From Ferrimonas lipolytica (GTDB taxonomy: Bacteria > Pseudomonadota > Gammaproteobacteria > Enterobacterales > Shewanellaceae): 64,000 nucleotides of DNA. The notes below the pieces were generated by a model, which searched no databases, was not told where the DNA came from, and saw only the letters and a list, made by a program, of their open reading frames with translations. Numbering within the stretch: the stretch's first letter is position 1; every line of letters begins with the position of its first letter. Positions 26,976 through 37,141 of the stretch are shown here, one piece after another. The position numbers and the translations under genes are program-made. The DNA lies in NCBI RefSeq assembly GCF_012295575.1, contig NZ_CP051180.1, positions 3,100,001 through 3,164,000 of the forward strand, read 5' to 3'.

Positions 26976-29000
26976 ATGCTTGCTAATATTAACTTTATCC
27001 GCCGTTTCACCGTTATCCAACGGGTTGTTTACAGCACCATTTTGCAGGTCATTATCCTCTCTGCTCTGCTCTGTTCGGCGTTCTATGCCTTATTCCAACT
27101 TGAGCACCAAAATCGGCAACTGGGTCAGCAGGTACTGCCTTTAGCAACCGGTGCTAGCAACAGTGAACGCAGCATACTTCAGCTTGATCAGCGCTTACGC
27201 CACGCCATTAATAGCCACAATAGCAAGCAATTTAGCCAACGCTTAAACGCCTTCTTGCTGACTGAAAGTATCGCCAAGCAGTCGTTGCAACAGCTACAAA
27301 GCCTGAGTCAATCTGAGCCACAACTAGCCGCTGCGGTGGAACCGCTGCTTACTCAAACCCAGCACGCCAGTGAACAGATGCAATTATTGCTGCGGTTAGT
27401 CGAAACCAAACTCAAACTCAGCGCCAGCATCAACGACAGCTTAGGTTACCTACTGTACTCCATTGGCGCGGCGCGGGATGAAATGACTCGACTAGTACCG
27501 CTGTTGTTTGCCGACATCGTCGATGCTGATATGGCCTACAACAGCTTTATTGCCGATGCCGCCAGCGTAATGACGGCACAGATGTTCCTAATGAGTACCA
27601 ACAACGTCGACCAAGCACAACAGCAAATCAAGCAACTGACGCTGCTGGTCTCACGAATGGAGTTTCAATATCAGGCACTACTCCGAGCAAACCCTGAGCT
27701 GGCACAATTTCCATCGTTGTTGATGCCGCTTGAGACGTTGTCTACTGCTATCAAGGGCGATGGCAGTTTTCAACAACAACTGCAGCGGGTTGAGCTTGAT
27801 ACCACCATCGCCAGCCAACGGGATACCATGACCCCACTACTGGATCAGATCTCTACCGACATCGCCACCGTAGTGCAATTGGCGGAACAACAGATTAAGC
27901 AAACTGAACAACACACCGCCGCCAAGATCGATAGCAGTATGCAGCAATTACTGCTACTGGCGGGGCTTTGTATCCTATTGCTTGTGGCCATGTTAGTTAA
28001 TTTACTGGCTACCCTAAAACGTAGCTTAACCACCTTAACCTGCGGCATAAAAGCGATAGCACATGGTGACTTCTCGCAGCAAATCGATACCAATCTACCG
28101 GCTGAATTTGCTCGTTTAGCCACATGGCTCAATCAAGCGAGCACTAGCAACCGCAACTTGATGGCGTCGTTACGCCAAGGCGGGCGCGAACTCGACCAAG
28201 CGGCAACCGTTAGTTCGCAAATTACCGAGCTACAACGACAACAACTCAATAACCAGTCCACTAAGACCACTCAGATTGCCATTGCGGTACAACAGCTAAA
28301 TTGCAGCATGCAAAGCATCATCGACGACTGTGCTGCTACGGTGGCACAGAACCAGCTCAATGCCGACCTGATTGAGCAGGGTCAAAGCGCACTAAGCCAT
28401 ACCAGTACTCACTTTGAAAGCCTGTCCCACCATCTCAATGAAAACCAACTTTGTATGGATCAGTTAGAGCAACAGGTGATGGAGATTGGCGCAGTAGCCG
28501 AGGTGATTACCAGCATTGCTCAGCGCACTAACCTATTGGCACTCAATGCCGCCATTGAAGCCGCTCGAGCAGGCACACAAGGCCGCGGTTTTGCCGTTGT
28601 AGCCGCTGAAGTACGGGAGCTGGCTAAACAAACTGGGCTGCAGACCGATTCCATCGAAACCATGTTGGCAGGCTTGCATCAGGCCGCCAGCAAAGCAAGA
28701 AATAGCACCACCGTCTGCCGTCAGGAGATGGACAAAACCACCCAATTACGCCAACACCTTGCCGATGCTAACCAGCAGATCCACAACTCCATCGACGAGG
28801 TGAAAAACCGGACCGAAACCATCGCTACAGCAACCCAGATCCAAACTGAGCATTGTCACCAGATAAACCAGAACATCACTCACTTAGCTGAGCAATCAAG
28901 TCAACGTCAGCAGCAGCTGGATGAATTGTCAGTACAATCAAATCAGGTCGCTGCAATCGCCACCGAACAACGACAAAAATTGCGAAATTTCGTGGTGTGA
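26976..29000 (+). CDS. Methyl-accepting chemotaxis protein with periplasmic sensor
   Basis: 674 residues. A membrane helix at about 18-42, a large helical periplasmic sensor (about 43-325, Gln- and Leu-rich four-helix-bundle type), a second helix at about 328-348, a HAMP region ([20 protein letters not shown]), and a signalling domain with the tip [21 protein letters not shown]. The ligand cannot be read. ATG 26976 is without a strong ribosome site; no other start fits the first helix. It stands alone, ahead of the hslVU heat-shock promoter. Confidence 0.88.
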   Translation: MLANINFIRRFTVIQRVVYSTILQVIILSALLCSAFYALFQLEHQNRQLGQQVLPLATGASNSERSILQLDQRLRHAINSHNSKQFSQRLNAFLLTESIAKQSLQQLQSLSQSEPQLAAAVEPLLTQTQHASEQMQLLLRLVETKLKLSASINDSLGYLLYSIGAARDEMTRLVPLLFADIVDADMAYNSFIADAASVMTAQMFLMSTNNVDQAQQQIKQLTLLVSRMEFQYQALLRANPELAQFPSLLMPLETLSTAIKGDGSFQQQLQRVELDTTIASQRDTMTPLLDQISTDIATVVQLAEQQIKQTEQHTAAKIDSSMQQLLLLAGLCILLLVAMLVNLLATLKRSLTTLTCGIKAIAHGDFSQQIDTNLPAEFARLATWLNQASTSNRNLMASLRQGGRELDQAATVSSQITELQRQQLNNQSTKTTQIAIAVQQLNCSMQSIIDDCAATVAQNQLNADLIEQGQSALSHTSTHFESLSHHLNENQLCMDQLEQQVMEIGAVAEVITSIAQRTNLLALNAAIEAARAGTQGRGFAVVAAEVRELAKQTGLQTDSIETMLAGLHQAASKARNSTTVCRQEMDKTTQLRQHLADANQQIHNSIDEVKNRTETIATATQIQTEHCHQINQNITHLAEQSSQRQQQLDELSVQSNQVAAIATEQRQKLRNFVV

Positions 29001-29023
29001 CCAGCCAAATTGCCATTTTGGGG

Positions 29024-29050
29024 TTGAACCCTGCCAAGTTAACCCCACAT
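29024..29050 (+). promoter_or_regulatory. Sigma-32 heat-shock promoter of hslVU
   Basis: GTTGAAC (TTGAA at 29024-29028) and CCCCACAT (29043-29050) with a 14-bp spacer fit the RpoH pattern CTTGAA-N13-15-CCCCATnT with one mismatch in each half. hslVU is heat-shock controlled in E. coli. The site is 56 bp upstream of the hslV ATG. Confidence 0.7.
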
Positions 29051-29105
29051 CTATCTCAATGAGATAAAGCGCCCGTCGGGCCGCTGTTTAGATGAAGGGT
29101 TCGAG

Positions 29106-29648
29106 ATGACCACCATTGTGTCTGTTCGCCGCGGCGACAAAGTAGTTGTTGCCGGAGATGGCCAAGTATCACTTGGTAACACCGTGATGAAGGGCAATGC
29201 CCGCAAAGTACGCCTACTGTCTGGTGGCAAAGTCATTGCTGGCTTCGCCGGTGCCACTGCTGATGCGTTCACCTTATTTGAACTGCTTGAGTCCAAATTA
29301 AATGCCCACCAAGGTCACCTATTGCGTGCTGCCGTGGAGTTGGCAAAAGCGTGGCGTACCGAACGCTCGCTGCAAAAATTAGAAGCGATGTTGATCGTTG
29401 CCGACGCAGAAACCAGCTTGGTGATCTCCGGTAACGGCGACGTGGTTGAACCAGAGCACGATCTGGTTGCCATCGGCTCTGGCGGAAACTACGCCCAAGC
29501 CGCAGCCATGGCACTACTGAAGAACACTGATATGGACGCTCGCACTATCTGTGCTGAAGCCCTGACCATCGCCGGCGATATCTGTGTATTCACCAACCAT
29601 TCCCACACCATTGAAGAACTGGCCACCAAAGCCAAGGAGACCAACTGA
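29106..29648 (+). CDS. hslV: ATP-dependent protease HslUV, peptidase subunit
   Basis: 180 residues, proteasome beta-type fold. After Met removal Thr2 is the catalytic N-terminal Thr ([21 protein letters not shown]). [28 protein letters not shown] and [15 protein letters not shown] are family hallmarks. Twelve subunits form the chamber capped by HslU. It overlaps hslU by one base (TGATG), so the two are coupled. Confidence 0.97.
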   Translation: MTTIVSVRRGDKVVVAGDGQVSLGNTVMKGNARKVRLLSGGKVIAGFAGATADAFTLFELLESKLNAHQGHLLRAAVELAKAWRTERSLQKLEAMLIVADAETSLVISGNGDVVEPEHDLVAIGSGGNYAQAAAMALLKNTDMDARTICAEALTIAGDICVFTNHSHTIEELATKAKETN

Positions 29649-30976
29649 TGTCTGCTATGACTCCACGCGAAATTGTATCCGAGCTGGACAGCCACATCAT
29701 TGGTCAGTCTGGTGCTAAGAAAGCTGTTGCTATCGCCCTGCGTAACCGCTGGCGCCGGATGCAGCTAAACCCAGAGCTGCGCCAAGAGGTGACTCCAAAG
29801 AACATCCTGATGATCGGTCCAACCGGTGTTGGTAAAACCGAGATTGCGCGCCGCTTGGCTAAGCTAGCTCAGGCGCCCTTCATCAAGGTTGAAGCCACCA
29901 AGTTCACCGAAGTCGGTTACGTTGGTAAAGAGGTTGAGCAGATCATCCGCGATCTAACCGATTCTGCTATCAAGATGACTCGCGACCGCGAAGTAGAACG
30001 TAACAAGTTCCGCGCTGAGGAAGCGGCAGAAGAGCGTATCCTTGATGCATTGCTGCCTAAGCCTAAGGATCAGTGGGGTAACGACGAGAAAAGCAGTGGT
30101 GACTCCACCCGCCAGGTATTCCGCAAGAAACTGCGCGAAGGCAAGCTAGACGACAAAGAGATTGAGATCGAAGTTGCTCAAGCGCAAATGGGTGTTGAGA
30201 TCATGACCCCACCGGGCATGGAGGAGATGACCAACCAGTTGCAAAGCATGTTCCAGAACATGGGTGGCCAACAAAAGGATCGTCGCAAAATGAAGGTGAA
30301 AGATGCCTTTAAAGCACTGATCGAAGAGGAAGCCGCTAAGCTGGTAAACCCAGAAGAGCTGAAAGAGAAAGCGATCGAATCAGTTGAGCAGAACGGCATC
30401 GTCTTCTTAGACGAAATTGACAAAATCTGTAAACGTGGTGAGGCCTCCGGCCCAGATGTATCCCGCGAAGGAGTACAGCGTGACTTGTTACCATTAGTTG
30501 AAGGTTGCACCGTCAACACCAAGCACGGCATGGTTAAAACTGACCACATCCTATTTATTGCCTCTGGCGCATTCCAGCTGGCTAAACCATCAGATCTTAT
30601 CCCTGAACTGCAGGGGCGTTTGCCGATCCGAGTTGAACTAGACGCACTATCTGCACACGACTTCGTGCGGATCCTCACTGAACCTAACGCCAGCCTGACC
30701 GAGCAACAGATCGCACTGATGGGTACCGAAGGCGTTACTATTGAGTTCAAGCAAGATGGTATCGAACGTATTGCAGAAGCAGCTTGGCAGGTAAACGAGC
30801 GCACTGAGAACATCGGCGCCCGTCGTTTGCACACCGTAATGGAACGGCTAATGGAAGAGATCTCCTTTGAGGCCTCTGATAAGTCCGGCCAATCAATTGT
30901 TATCGATGCAGACTACGTTAACGACCACCTAGATGTACTGGTTGAAAACGAAGATTTGGCGCGCTTCATTCTGTAA
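29648..30976 (+). CDS. hslU: HslUV ATPase subunit HslU
   Basis: 442-residue AAA+ unfoldase. Walker [16 protein letters not shown], Walker [16 protein letters not shown], pore motif region [16 protein letters not shown], sensor-2 [14 protein letters not shown]. The central I domain (about 110-240) contains long charged helices. The C terminus EDLARFIL inserts into HslV. Length matches E. coli (443). Confidence 0.97.
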   Translation: MSAMTPREIVSELDSHIIGQSGAKKAVAIALRNRWRRMQLNPELRQEVTPKNILMIGPTGVGKTEIARRLAKLAQAPFIKVEATKFTEVGYVGKEVEQIIRDLTDSAIKMTRDREVERNKFRAEEAAEERILDALLPKPKDQWGNDEKSSGDSTRQVFRKKLREGKLDDKEIEIEVAQAQMGVEIMTPPGMEEMTNQLQSMFQNMGGQQKDRRKMKVKDAFKALIEEEAAKLVNPEELKEKAIESVEQNGIVFLDEIDKICKRGEASGPDVSREGVQRDLLPLVEGCTVNTKHGMVKTDHILFIASGAFQLAKPSDLIPELQGRLPIRVELDALSAHDFVRILTEPNASLTEQQIALMGTEGVTIEFKQDGIERIAEAAWQVNERTENIGARRLHTVMERLMEEISFEASDKSGQSIVIDADYVNDHLDVLVENEDLARFIL

Positions 30977-31011
30977 TTGAACCGCCATTACGTCACGAGC
31001 TAGGAGTACCT

Positions 31012-31404
31012 ATGGGCCCGAAAGTTACCGCGTTAAAGTTGAAGCGTCAGTCCCGCGTATTGGAAGTGACTTTTTCCAATAACAACCACTTCAACATCGC
31101 CTGCGAGTTACTGCGGGTCTACTCTCCATCGGCTGAGGTACATGGTCACGGCAATCCCAAGCTAATGACCAACAAGCGCATGGTCAACATCGATAAGATC
31201 ACCCCAGTGGGCAACTACGCGGTAAAGCTTCACTTCGATGATGGCCATGACAGCGGTATCTTCAGTTGGGATGTTCTGCACGAATTAGGCCGCAACCAAG
31301 CGACCCACTGGGAAGATTATCTCGCTCGCATTAAAGCCGCTAAGGCCAGTCGTGAGCCGCTAATTCCACTTAATGTGCAGTTTCACGATGCCAGTAAGGA
31401 CTAA
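31012..31404 (+). CDS. DUF971 protein (gamma-butyrobetaine hydroxylase N-terminal-like)
   Basis: 130 residues with the DUF971 pattern LLRVYSPSAEVHGHG, INIDKITPVGNYAVKLHFDDGHDSGIFSW-like core (here VNIDKITPVGNYAVKL) and YLARIKAAKASREPL. The fold resembles the N-terminal metal-binding domain of gamma-butyrobetaine hydroxylase and is implicated in iron-sulfur related roles in other bacteria, but function here is unknown. A TAGGAG site precedes the ATG. It follows hslU by 35 bp and is commonly found there in related genomes. Confidence 0.85.
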   Translation: MGPKVTALKLKRQSRVLEVTFSNNNHFNIACELLRVYSPSAEVHGHGNPKLMTNKRMVNIDKITPVGNYAVKLHFDDGHDSGIFSWDVLHELGRNQATHWEDYLARIKAAKASREPLIPLNVQFHDASKD

Positions 31405-31426
31405 CGGCTAACTGTTGTTGCCAACC

Positions 31427-31457
31427 AGCCACACTCAATCGAGTGTGGCTTTTTTAT
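31427..31457 (+). terminator. Terminator after the DUF971 gene
   Basis: AGCCACACTC, loop AATC, GAGTGTGGCT then TTTTTAT. A perfect 10-bp stem. Copy 3 of the repeat family is inserted at the end of this T-tract. Confidence 0.92.
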
Positions 31458-31737
31458 GGCGGTGTCACAGTTAAGTGTTGAGGTTTATATCAAGCCTTCA
31501 GCTCTACCGATTGCAGTACTCTCAAGGGATTATGTCGCGGTGGCGACAGCACATTCTTGTATGCATTAGCAGGGAGGTTCGCACCCTTTGGAATCCCCCT
31601 TGCCTTAGGTCGCCGTCCCAAACGCTTCGCTGGACAGCTCAAGATCAACGGCGGTAGTCCTTTCCCTTTATATCAAAACTCGTCTAGCCGGTGCTTTAAC
31701 TGCATTGGTAAGAGCAACACTTAGTTGGTACACGGCC
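31458..31737 (-). mobile_element. MITE-like element, copy 3 (280 bp)
   Basis: Reverse orientation: left end GGCGGTGTCACAGTTAAG, right end GTTGGTACACGGCC. The flanks share 7 bp, TTTTTAT (31451-31457 and 31738-31744). It inserted into the T-tract of the hslVU/DUF971 terminator and left the stem intact. It contains the conserved GTCGCGGTGGCGAC hairpin. Confidence 0.85.
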
Positions 31738-31767
31738 TTTTTATATACAACAAACAATCAAACAGCA

Positions 31768-32466
31768 TTACCGCAGATGTTCTCGTTGCGATTGTCGGTA
31801 TTGTTCTCTCGACTCCAGTTGTTCTGGCTCCTGTTGCCACAACCCTTCGGTGGGATCGTCATCCTCCTGCTCCCACTGATAGCGCTTACGGCGGGGCACC
31901 GGATCATCACGGCCAAACCATAAGGCCGCAAGTACCCCGCCAGCAGCGCCAAATAGATGGGATTCAAATGAGATGGAGGGATCCCGTGGCAGAATGCCGT
32001 AAACCATACTGCCAAACATAAAGAAGGCCAACATCATCAACCCAATTGAACGCAGGTCCAACCGAATCAAACTAACTACCAGTAGGTAAAAAAACAGACC
32101 ATAAGTAATACCACTGGCACCAAAGTGATAACTGCTGCGGCCAACCAACCACACCCCGCAACCAGCGATAAGATAGATCGTCAGCAACACCTTCCAACGT
32201 GACTTAGGGTAGCCATACAGTAACGCCGCGCCGAGGATCACTATGCCAGTACTATTGGCCGCTAAATGCGCTGCTGAACCATGAATAAACGGGGCAGCTA
32301 GGATCCCCCAGACGCCAAACCATTCACGGGGATAAATACCGTATTGGTGCAGGGAATATCCCGACAACACCTCAAACAACCAAATGGCCCACAGTAACCC
32401 AGCAAAGCCAAGGCTGAGCTTAATGCTTTGTTTTAATGGTGCGAGTGCATCGGATATCCGCTTCAT
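31768..32466 (-). CDS. Rhomboid-family intramembrane serine protease
   Basis: 232 residues with six or so membrane helices. The catalytic dyad is visible: Ser118 in HFGASGITYG and His170 in SFESHLFGAAGG; the HLAANS motif at 67-72 is also conserved. It cleaves membrane proteins within the bilayer; the substrate is unknown. The C-terminal 40 residues are a charged Arg/Glu/Gln-rich cytoplasmic tail not needed for catalysis. Copy 3 of the repeat family lies 30 bp beyond its stop. Confidence 0.88.
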   Translation of the reverse strand: MKRISDALAPLKQSIKLSLGFAGLLWAIWLFEVLSGYSLHQYGIYPREWFGVWGILAAPFIHGSAAHLAANSTGIVILGAALLYGYPKSRWKVLLTIYLIAGCGVWLVGRSSYHFGASGITYGLFFYLLVVSLIRLDLRSIGLMMLAFFMFGSMVYGILPRDPSISFESHLFGAAGGVLAALWFGRDDPVPRRKRYQWEQEDDDPTEGLWQQEPEQLESREQYRQSQREHLR

Positions 32467-32543
32467 TCATCTCCTCGGTTGCCTAAACAGTAGACCGGGG
32501 TTGGCCGTTAACTATTACCTTGGGTCGTTATACGGTTTTACAA

Positions 32544-34001
32544 TCACTTAACGATACTTGGATTGAAGGTTGGTTGGCTGCTCAGGCGACGTATGTTGTC
32601 GCCCATGCGTTGAAAGATCACTGCATGAGCTGGCAACATCGCCCACCAATACAACAAACCGGGCGCGCCAGAGGGATACCACCAACACTTAACCAACAGG
32701 GTGCAACCATGCCCTTCAGGCTCTAAGGCAAAGGTTAAACCACCCATGCCGGGGGCTTTCATGCCGAAGTGGAGGGTCAACTGTTGCGCTTCAAGGCATT
32801 CAGCCACCCGCCATGAATCGATTCTATCGCCGATCTGGAGGTGGTGGGGATCGCGCCGATAATAGCGCATCCCATCACCACCGATTAGCGCATCAATAAA
32901 TTCGCGAATACGCCACAGCGGGTCCATCGCGAAGTAACGATGGCGGCCACCGATCTGACAAATTTCCCGCCACACCCGTTGTGGCGATGCATCGATATAA
33001 ACCGTAGCTTGCTCCTGTTTGGGATAGAAGCTGTAGCTACTTTGCCAACGCCGCTTCAGCAGTGCCGCCATACTCGGATCTTGCGCCACAAGTTGCGTTT
33101 GCTCCTGCGCCAAGGTTTGCTTTACTGCAGCGTCAAAGTTCAACAGTTGGCGGGGGAAACGGGCTTGGATAGCACTGGCGTCACTAACCAAATCGTGCTT
33201 CAAGCCACCAATCAGCGCCTTGGCAATGCCTTCAGGCACTGAGGTAATAAAGCGTAGCCAATGCGAAGACAGGTCTGGGCTAAGTAACGGAACTGGGATG
33301 ATGTGAATACGTCGATTAAGGATACTCGCCAATCGATGCATCTGCTGTTCATAGGTGAGTATTTGCGGCCCAGCAATATCATAGATTTTCTGTTCGCAAT
33401 CATCAGCGTCCAATACCGATAGCAGATAAAATAACAAGTCATCCAGTGCAATCGGCGCCATCTTCGAACGCACCCAACGTGGCGTGATCATCACCGGCAG
33501 ATTCGCAACGAGATCTCGCATTACCTCAAACGCCGCCGAGCCCGGCCCGATAACCACCGGTGAGCGCAACTCCACTACAGCAACAGAGCCTTGGCGAAGA
33601 ATATTGCCAGTATCGATGCGGCTAGTGAGATGGGCAGACTGGGCACCGGGCGGGCAAACCGCGCCGAGGTAGATAATGCGTTTTACCCCGGCGGCAGCGG
33701 CGGCCTGAGCGAGATTGAAAGCCCCCTGTTGTTCACGCAGGTGGTAATTCGCCCCTTCAGTCATTGCATGCACTAAAAAGTAAACTACATCAATTTGTTC
33801 CAGTGCCAATTGCAACGCTTCGACATCCAATACATCCGCTTGCACGTGCTGGCACTGCTGCCATTGCGGCCTGGCCAGTCGAGCTAAATCACGACTGGCT
33901 AATCGCACCTGATGCCCAGCACGGAGTAAATGGCTTACCAAGTGGTTACCGACGAAGCCGCTGGCACCTAAAACTAAGATGTTACGCTTATTTTTTTCCA
34001 T
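32544..34001 (-). CDS. SDR-type NAD(P)-binding protein fused to a DUF2867 domain
   Basis: 485 residues. The N-terminal extended/atypical SDR fold starts NILVLGASGFVGNHLVSHLL (Rossmann glycine motif at about 10-16) and continues to about residue 290. The C-terminal half (about 315-480) is a DUF2867/START-like domain (YIDASPQRVWREICQIGG; LRFWWYPSGAPG-like end). Family members may act on lipids or quinone-like substrates, but no reaction is established. It is transcribed in the same direction as the glycosyltransferase and PAP2 genes upstream, so a membrane-lipid role is possible. Confidence 0.75.
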   Translation of the reverse strand: MEKNKRNILVLGASGFVGNHLVSHLLRAGHQVRLASRDLARLARPQWQQCQHVQADVLDVEALQLALEQIDVVYFLVHAMTEGANYHLREQQGAFNLAQAAAAAGVKRIIYLGAVCPPGAQSAHLTSRIDTGNILRQGSVAVVELRSPVVIGPGSAAFEVMRDLVANLPVMITPRWVRSKMAPIALDDLLFYLLSVLDADDCEQKIYDIAGPQILTYEQQMHRLASILNRRIHIIPVPLLSPDLSSHWLRFITSVPEGIAKALIGGLKHDLVSDASAIQARFPRQLLNFDAAVKQTLAQEQTQLVAQDPSMAALLKRRWQSSYSFYPKQEQATVYIDASPQRVWREICQIGGRHRYFAMDPLWRIREFIDALIGGDGMRYYRRDPHHLQIGDRIDSWRVAECLEAQQLTLHFGMKAPGMGGLTFALEPEGHGCTLLVKCWWYPSGAPGLLYWWAMLPAHAVIFQRMGDNIRRLSSQPTFNPSIVK

Positions 34002-34055
34002 CTAATCCCTACGGTTAAGCCGGTACGGTCGATCACCATACCGATTCAATAGCGA

Positions 34056-35114
34056 TCAGTATGCGGTGACCCATTTGTGCAACCATGCTTCCGGCAGTTG
34101 GCTTCGTTGCCATGACCGTTGGCACAGTGAGCTAACATCATCCCAGCGTCCCGCCAGCAACCACTCGACAATGGCATCACCCATTGGAGGGTAACCAACC
34201 GGCACGCCTTGGGGCTGTGGTAGCCAACGCTCAATGTCGGCTTTATCGAGCTGCTTCATTACGCTAGCGGCCCCAAGCAACTCCAATGCTAACGCATTGG
34301 ATAGTTGTTCAAATTGGCCATGTAATGGCTTTAATAATAGCTTCTTCCCCAGCACCAGTGCTTCTGAAACCAAACCAAAACCAGCAGAGCAAATGACGCC
34401 ACTGCAACCAGCTAACTCATGTTGAAAGGCATCACGGCTAAAGCTGTGCCAACTCACATTGGGTGGAATCGCCACTGGCGGTTGACCATGAAATACTGAG
34501 AAGTGTTGATGTGGCATACCTGCTAGCTGCTGAGCAATCTCATCCGCACTCTCAAACGGCAAATACACCAGCACGCGGTTGTGTTGCTCTGCGGTAGCAG
34601 TAATAGGCTCAATAATCGGCGGTAGTAGGTTGCAGTCGAAATGGTGCCAATGGCAACCAAGGCTGGTGGTTGATGGGGCGAAGTACTTCATCACCACTTG
34701 GTTGATAAAACCATCGCCAGCCACTGGCACCGGCTGCAGAAACGCTTTTTGGTGACTAACTCCAATGCACGCAACCCGCTGCTGTTTAGCTGCCCAAGCA
34801 CTAATGGGTTCAAAGTCATTAACAACTAAATCGTACGGCTGCAGATCCAGTTGTTTGATATCTCGCCAACAGCGCCACAGGTTGTTATGTCTCGCGGTTT
34901 TTCCGACCTGCACCTTGCCATTAGCAGTGCAAAAAGTGAGTCCTTGCCGCCACTGGTAGGCACCAAAGTCATCCATATCAAAGAACTGATCCGACGCACG
35001 CCCTGAAAACAGGTAATCAACCTGTACTCCAGCTCTTTTAAACGCCTTTGCCAGCACTCTGGCTCGAGTTAAATGGCCATTACCTGTGCCCTGTACACCG
35101 TAGAGGATCCGCAT
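34056..35114 (-). CDS. Glycosyltransferase-like protein, MJ1255/VC2487 family
   Basis: 352 residues with a GT-B-like layout: N-terminal MRILYGVQGTGNGHLTRARVLA (glycine loop with H) and C-terminal GCSGVICSAGFGLVSEALVLGKKLLLKPLHGQFEQ, a donor-binding motif like that of MurG/UDP-glycosyltransferases. The family is annotated as conserved glycosyltransferase, without known acceptor. It starts 24 bp after the PAP2 phosphatase gene, which suggests a shared lipid-linked sugar or phospholipid pathway; this is inferred. Confidence 0.75.
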   Translation of the reverse strand: MRILYGVQGTGNGHLTRARVLAKAFKRAGVQVDYLFSGRASDQFFDMDDFGAYQWRQGLTFCTANGKVQVGKTARHNNLWRCWRDIKQLDLQPYDLVVNDFEPISAWAAKQQRVACIGVSHQKAFLQPVPVAGDGFINQVVMKYFAPSTTSLGCHWHHFDCNLLPPIIEPITATAEQHNRVLVYLPFESADEIAQQLAGMPHQHFSVFHGQPPVAIPPNVSWHSFSRDAFQHELAGCSGVICSAGFGLVSEALVLGKKLLLKPLHGQFEQLSNALALELLGAASVMKQLDKADIERWLPQPQGVPVGYPPMGDAIVEWLLAGRWDDVSSLCQRSWQRSQLPEAWLHKWVTAY

Positions 35115-35138
35115 CGTTATCCTTAATCCTGGCTGGCA

Positions 35139-35657
35139 TCAATTGAGCCAATAAATACCTAACTTTGCAGCCCAATACCCCAATGCCGCGCCAGCAACGA
35201 CGTCACCAAGATAATGAACCCCAAGAATCACTCGTGAACACCCCACCAGCCCTGCCCACAGATAGACAATCGGTGCCAATGGTGGCCAATACCACGTCAA
35301 CAACGTCGCAAACACAAACGCTGCTGCACTATGGCCCGACGGCAAACTGAACTTATCGTGAGGCTGAACTATGGCTGCAATGCCTAATACCGCATGGCAA
35401 GGGCGATTACGCTTGAGGCCGTTCTTCAACAGCCAATAGAGCGGTAGCTCAATGGCAAAACTGGCTAAGCCAGACCACAAAAACTGCCGCCCAGAAACGC
35501 CGTCGAAACTCGCCATTAACAAGGCAAATACAAGATAGCCAGCACCATCGCCACTCAACGAAAATAGTCGCGCGCTCCGTTGCCAGTAGTGGGGGTTAGG
35601 AAGAGTTTGCAAGCGCATCATCAATGCACGGTCATGACTGTCGAGGAAATGCCACAT
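35139..35657 (-). CDS. PAP2-family membrane phosphatase
   Basis: 172 residues from ATG 35657; the frame remains open to a GTG at 35744, so 29 more residues are possible and the start is uncertain. The three PAP2 motifs are clear: KNGLKRNRP, SLPSGHSAAAF and SRVILGVHYLGD, containing the catalytic His residues. It has about five membrane helices. Such enzymes remove phosphate from phosphatidic acid, phosphatidylglycerol phosphate or undecaprenyl pyrophosphate. First gene of a likely PAP2-glycosyltransferase-SDR run. Confidence 0.83.
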   Translation of the reverse strand: MWHFLDSHDRALMMRLQTLPNPHYWQRSARLFSLSGDGAGYLVFALLMASFDGVSGRQFLWSGLASFAIELPLYWLLKNGLKRNRPCHAVLGIAAIVQPHDKFSLPSGHSAAAFVFATLLTWYWPPLAPIVYLWAGLVGCSRVILGVHYLGDVVAGAALGYWAAKLGIYWLN

Positions 35658-35825
35658 CAGCTTATGCTCACCAGAGTTAACTGGCTTAACAGTGACGAGA
35701 GGCAATGACAGCTCGGTTACAAAGGCAAGAAATAACAGTGACACCGGTCAGCGTAACGGCGCCTCTTGAACTGATAGTTTCACAATAGCGATAAGCGGAT
35801 GGATGGTGGCCTAGACAAAAAGAAA

Positions 35826-36111
35826 GGCTGTGTACCAATTAAGTGTTGTTGCCAATGCTGTTAAAGCACCGGCTAGGCGAGTTTTGATACCTGGGGAAAG
35901 TACTACCGCCGTTGAGTTTCTGCCGCATTGGAGCAGTTCAACGAAATGTATTGGACTGTGACCTAATGCAAGGGGAATTCCTAATGGGCGAAGCTCGCCC
36001 GAATGCATACAAGAATGTGCCGTCGCCACCGCGACATAACCCCTTAAGAGTACTGCAATCGGTACAGCCGAAGGCTTAAGATAAACTTCAACAGCTAACT
36101 ACGACACAGCC
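35826..36111 (+). mobile_element. MITE-like element, copy 4 (286 bp)
   Basis: Starts GGCTGTGTACCAATTAAG and ends CTACGACACAGCC. The perfect 8-bp target duplication AAAAGAAA lies at 35818-35825 and 36112-36119. The right-hand duplication is the minus-strand T-tract (TTTCTTTT) of the terminator of the small membrane protein gene. Confidence 0.9.
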
Positions 36112-36116
36112 AAAAG

Positions 36117-36149
36117 AAACCCCAACAACGCGCGGCACTGTTGGGGTTT
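36117..36149 (-). terminator. Terminator of the small membrane protein gene
   Basis: AAACCCCAACA, 11-base loop, TGTTGGGGTTT: a perfect 11-bp stem, followed on the minus strand by CTTTTGG. It begins 16 bp after the stop. Confidence 0.85.
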
Positions 36150-36164
36150 GTCTTTATTGGGGAG

Positions 36165-36404
36165 TTAAGCCGGTTGTTGGCTTTGCTCTCGACCCATTTT
36201 AATTAGGTAGAACACATTAATGCCGACACAGAAGCCATTCATTAACGCTACTGGCCACGCACCGATGCTGGCACCGTAGATAACAAACAAGATACAACCG
36301 GTCATGTTGATCCAGCGCAGCTTGACGATATTTTTCATCATCAACGAGATTGCGACAAACAATGACGCTGCGTAACCAACAAACTCAATTAAATTAAATT
36401 CCAC
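36165..36404 (-). CDS. Small three-helix inner-membrane protein
   Basis: 79 residues with three hydrophobic helices (about 5-22, 30-48, 50-68) and a short polar tail. It resembles YgjV-like/SemiSWEET-sized membrane proteins (FVGYAASLFVAISLMMKNI; NMTGCILFVIYGASIGAWPVA). No transport motif is decisive. Ends at its own terminator, monocistronic. Called a hypothetical membrane protein. Confidence 0.6.
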   Translation of the reverse strand: MEFNLIEFVGYAASLFVAISLMMKNIVKLRWINMTGCILFVIYGASIGAWPVALMNGFCVGINVFYLIKMGREQSQQPA

Positions 36405-36654
36405 CGGAATGCCTCATTAGTGCTGGGCGCGAATAGCATATCAATCAATCTATTCGTGCCCGAAAGTTAGGGGTGCATACTAACAATGGTTTCACTTGTG
36501 ACTCCATTGTTGCTTGTTCATTTTGTGACTTGCAGCCAAGTGTAAACAAAGAGTTCGCTATAGTGAACAATTAATGTCACGAATTTGCTGTTCAACATTG
36601 CATTGCCATGTAGGTTCGCTATTTTCGAGAAAGTACCCACAACTGGACTGACTA

Positions 36655-37140
36655 ATGGACTACAACACTTCTGCTCTGTGCGATCTCTATGGCGATCAAA
36701 TCGATGTACTGGAACCACTGTTTAGTAACTTCGGTGGATTACTTTCCTTTGGTGGTCAGATCCATACAGTCAAATGTTTCGAGGACAACAGCGCCATCGC
36801 TGCGTCACTCGATCAAGATGGCCGCGGCAAGGTGTTGGTTATCGATGGTGGCGGTTCGATGCGGCGGGCACTGTTCGACTCGCCCCTAGCGGAGCTGGCA
36901 TTACAGCAGCAGTGGGAAGGGGTGATAATCTTTGGTGCCGTGCGCGATGTAGATCAGCTCGAAGAGTTAGATCTTGGCATTATGGCGTTGGCTTCAATAC
37001 CCGTTGGGGCTTGTCAAAATAATGAAGGTCAAAGCGATGTCGCGGTGAACTTTGCCGGCGTTACCTTCTGGCCTGAAGATTATATCTATGCCGACAGTAC
37101 CGGCGTAGTGCTGTCACAGGAGCCGCTAGAAACCGAGTAG
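36655..37140 (+). CDS. rraA: Regulator of ribonuclease activity A
   Basis: 161 residues, same length as E. coli RraA. Motifs: [19 protein letters not shown] at the start, [42 protein letters not shown]. It binds RNase E and lowers its activity. The stop is one base from the convergent lapD stop, so the two genes share a transcription end with no room for a separate terminator. A near-palindrome GTTCGCTATAGTGAAC lies upstream at 36553-36568. Confidence 0.92.
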   Translation: MDYNTSALCDLYGDQIDVLEPLFSNFGGLLSFGGQIHTVKCFEDNSAIAASLDQDGRGKVLVIDGGGSMRRALFDSPLAELALQQQWEGVIIFGAVRDVDQLEELDLGIMALASIPVGACQNNEGQSDVAVNFAGVTFWPEDYIYADSTGVVLSQEPLETE

Positions 37141-37141
37141 T

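Noticed and set aside
30178-30834. 218-residue minus-strand ORF inside hslU
   Set aside because: Antisense shadow of hslU with no motif.
36553-36568. Near-palindrome GTTCGCTATAGTGAAC upstream of rraA
   Set aside because: One mismatch per arm and no known regulator consensus; recorded in the rraA entry only.
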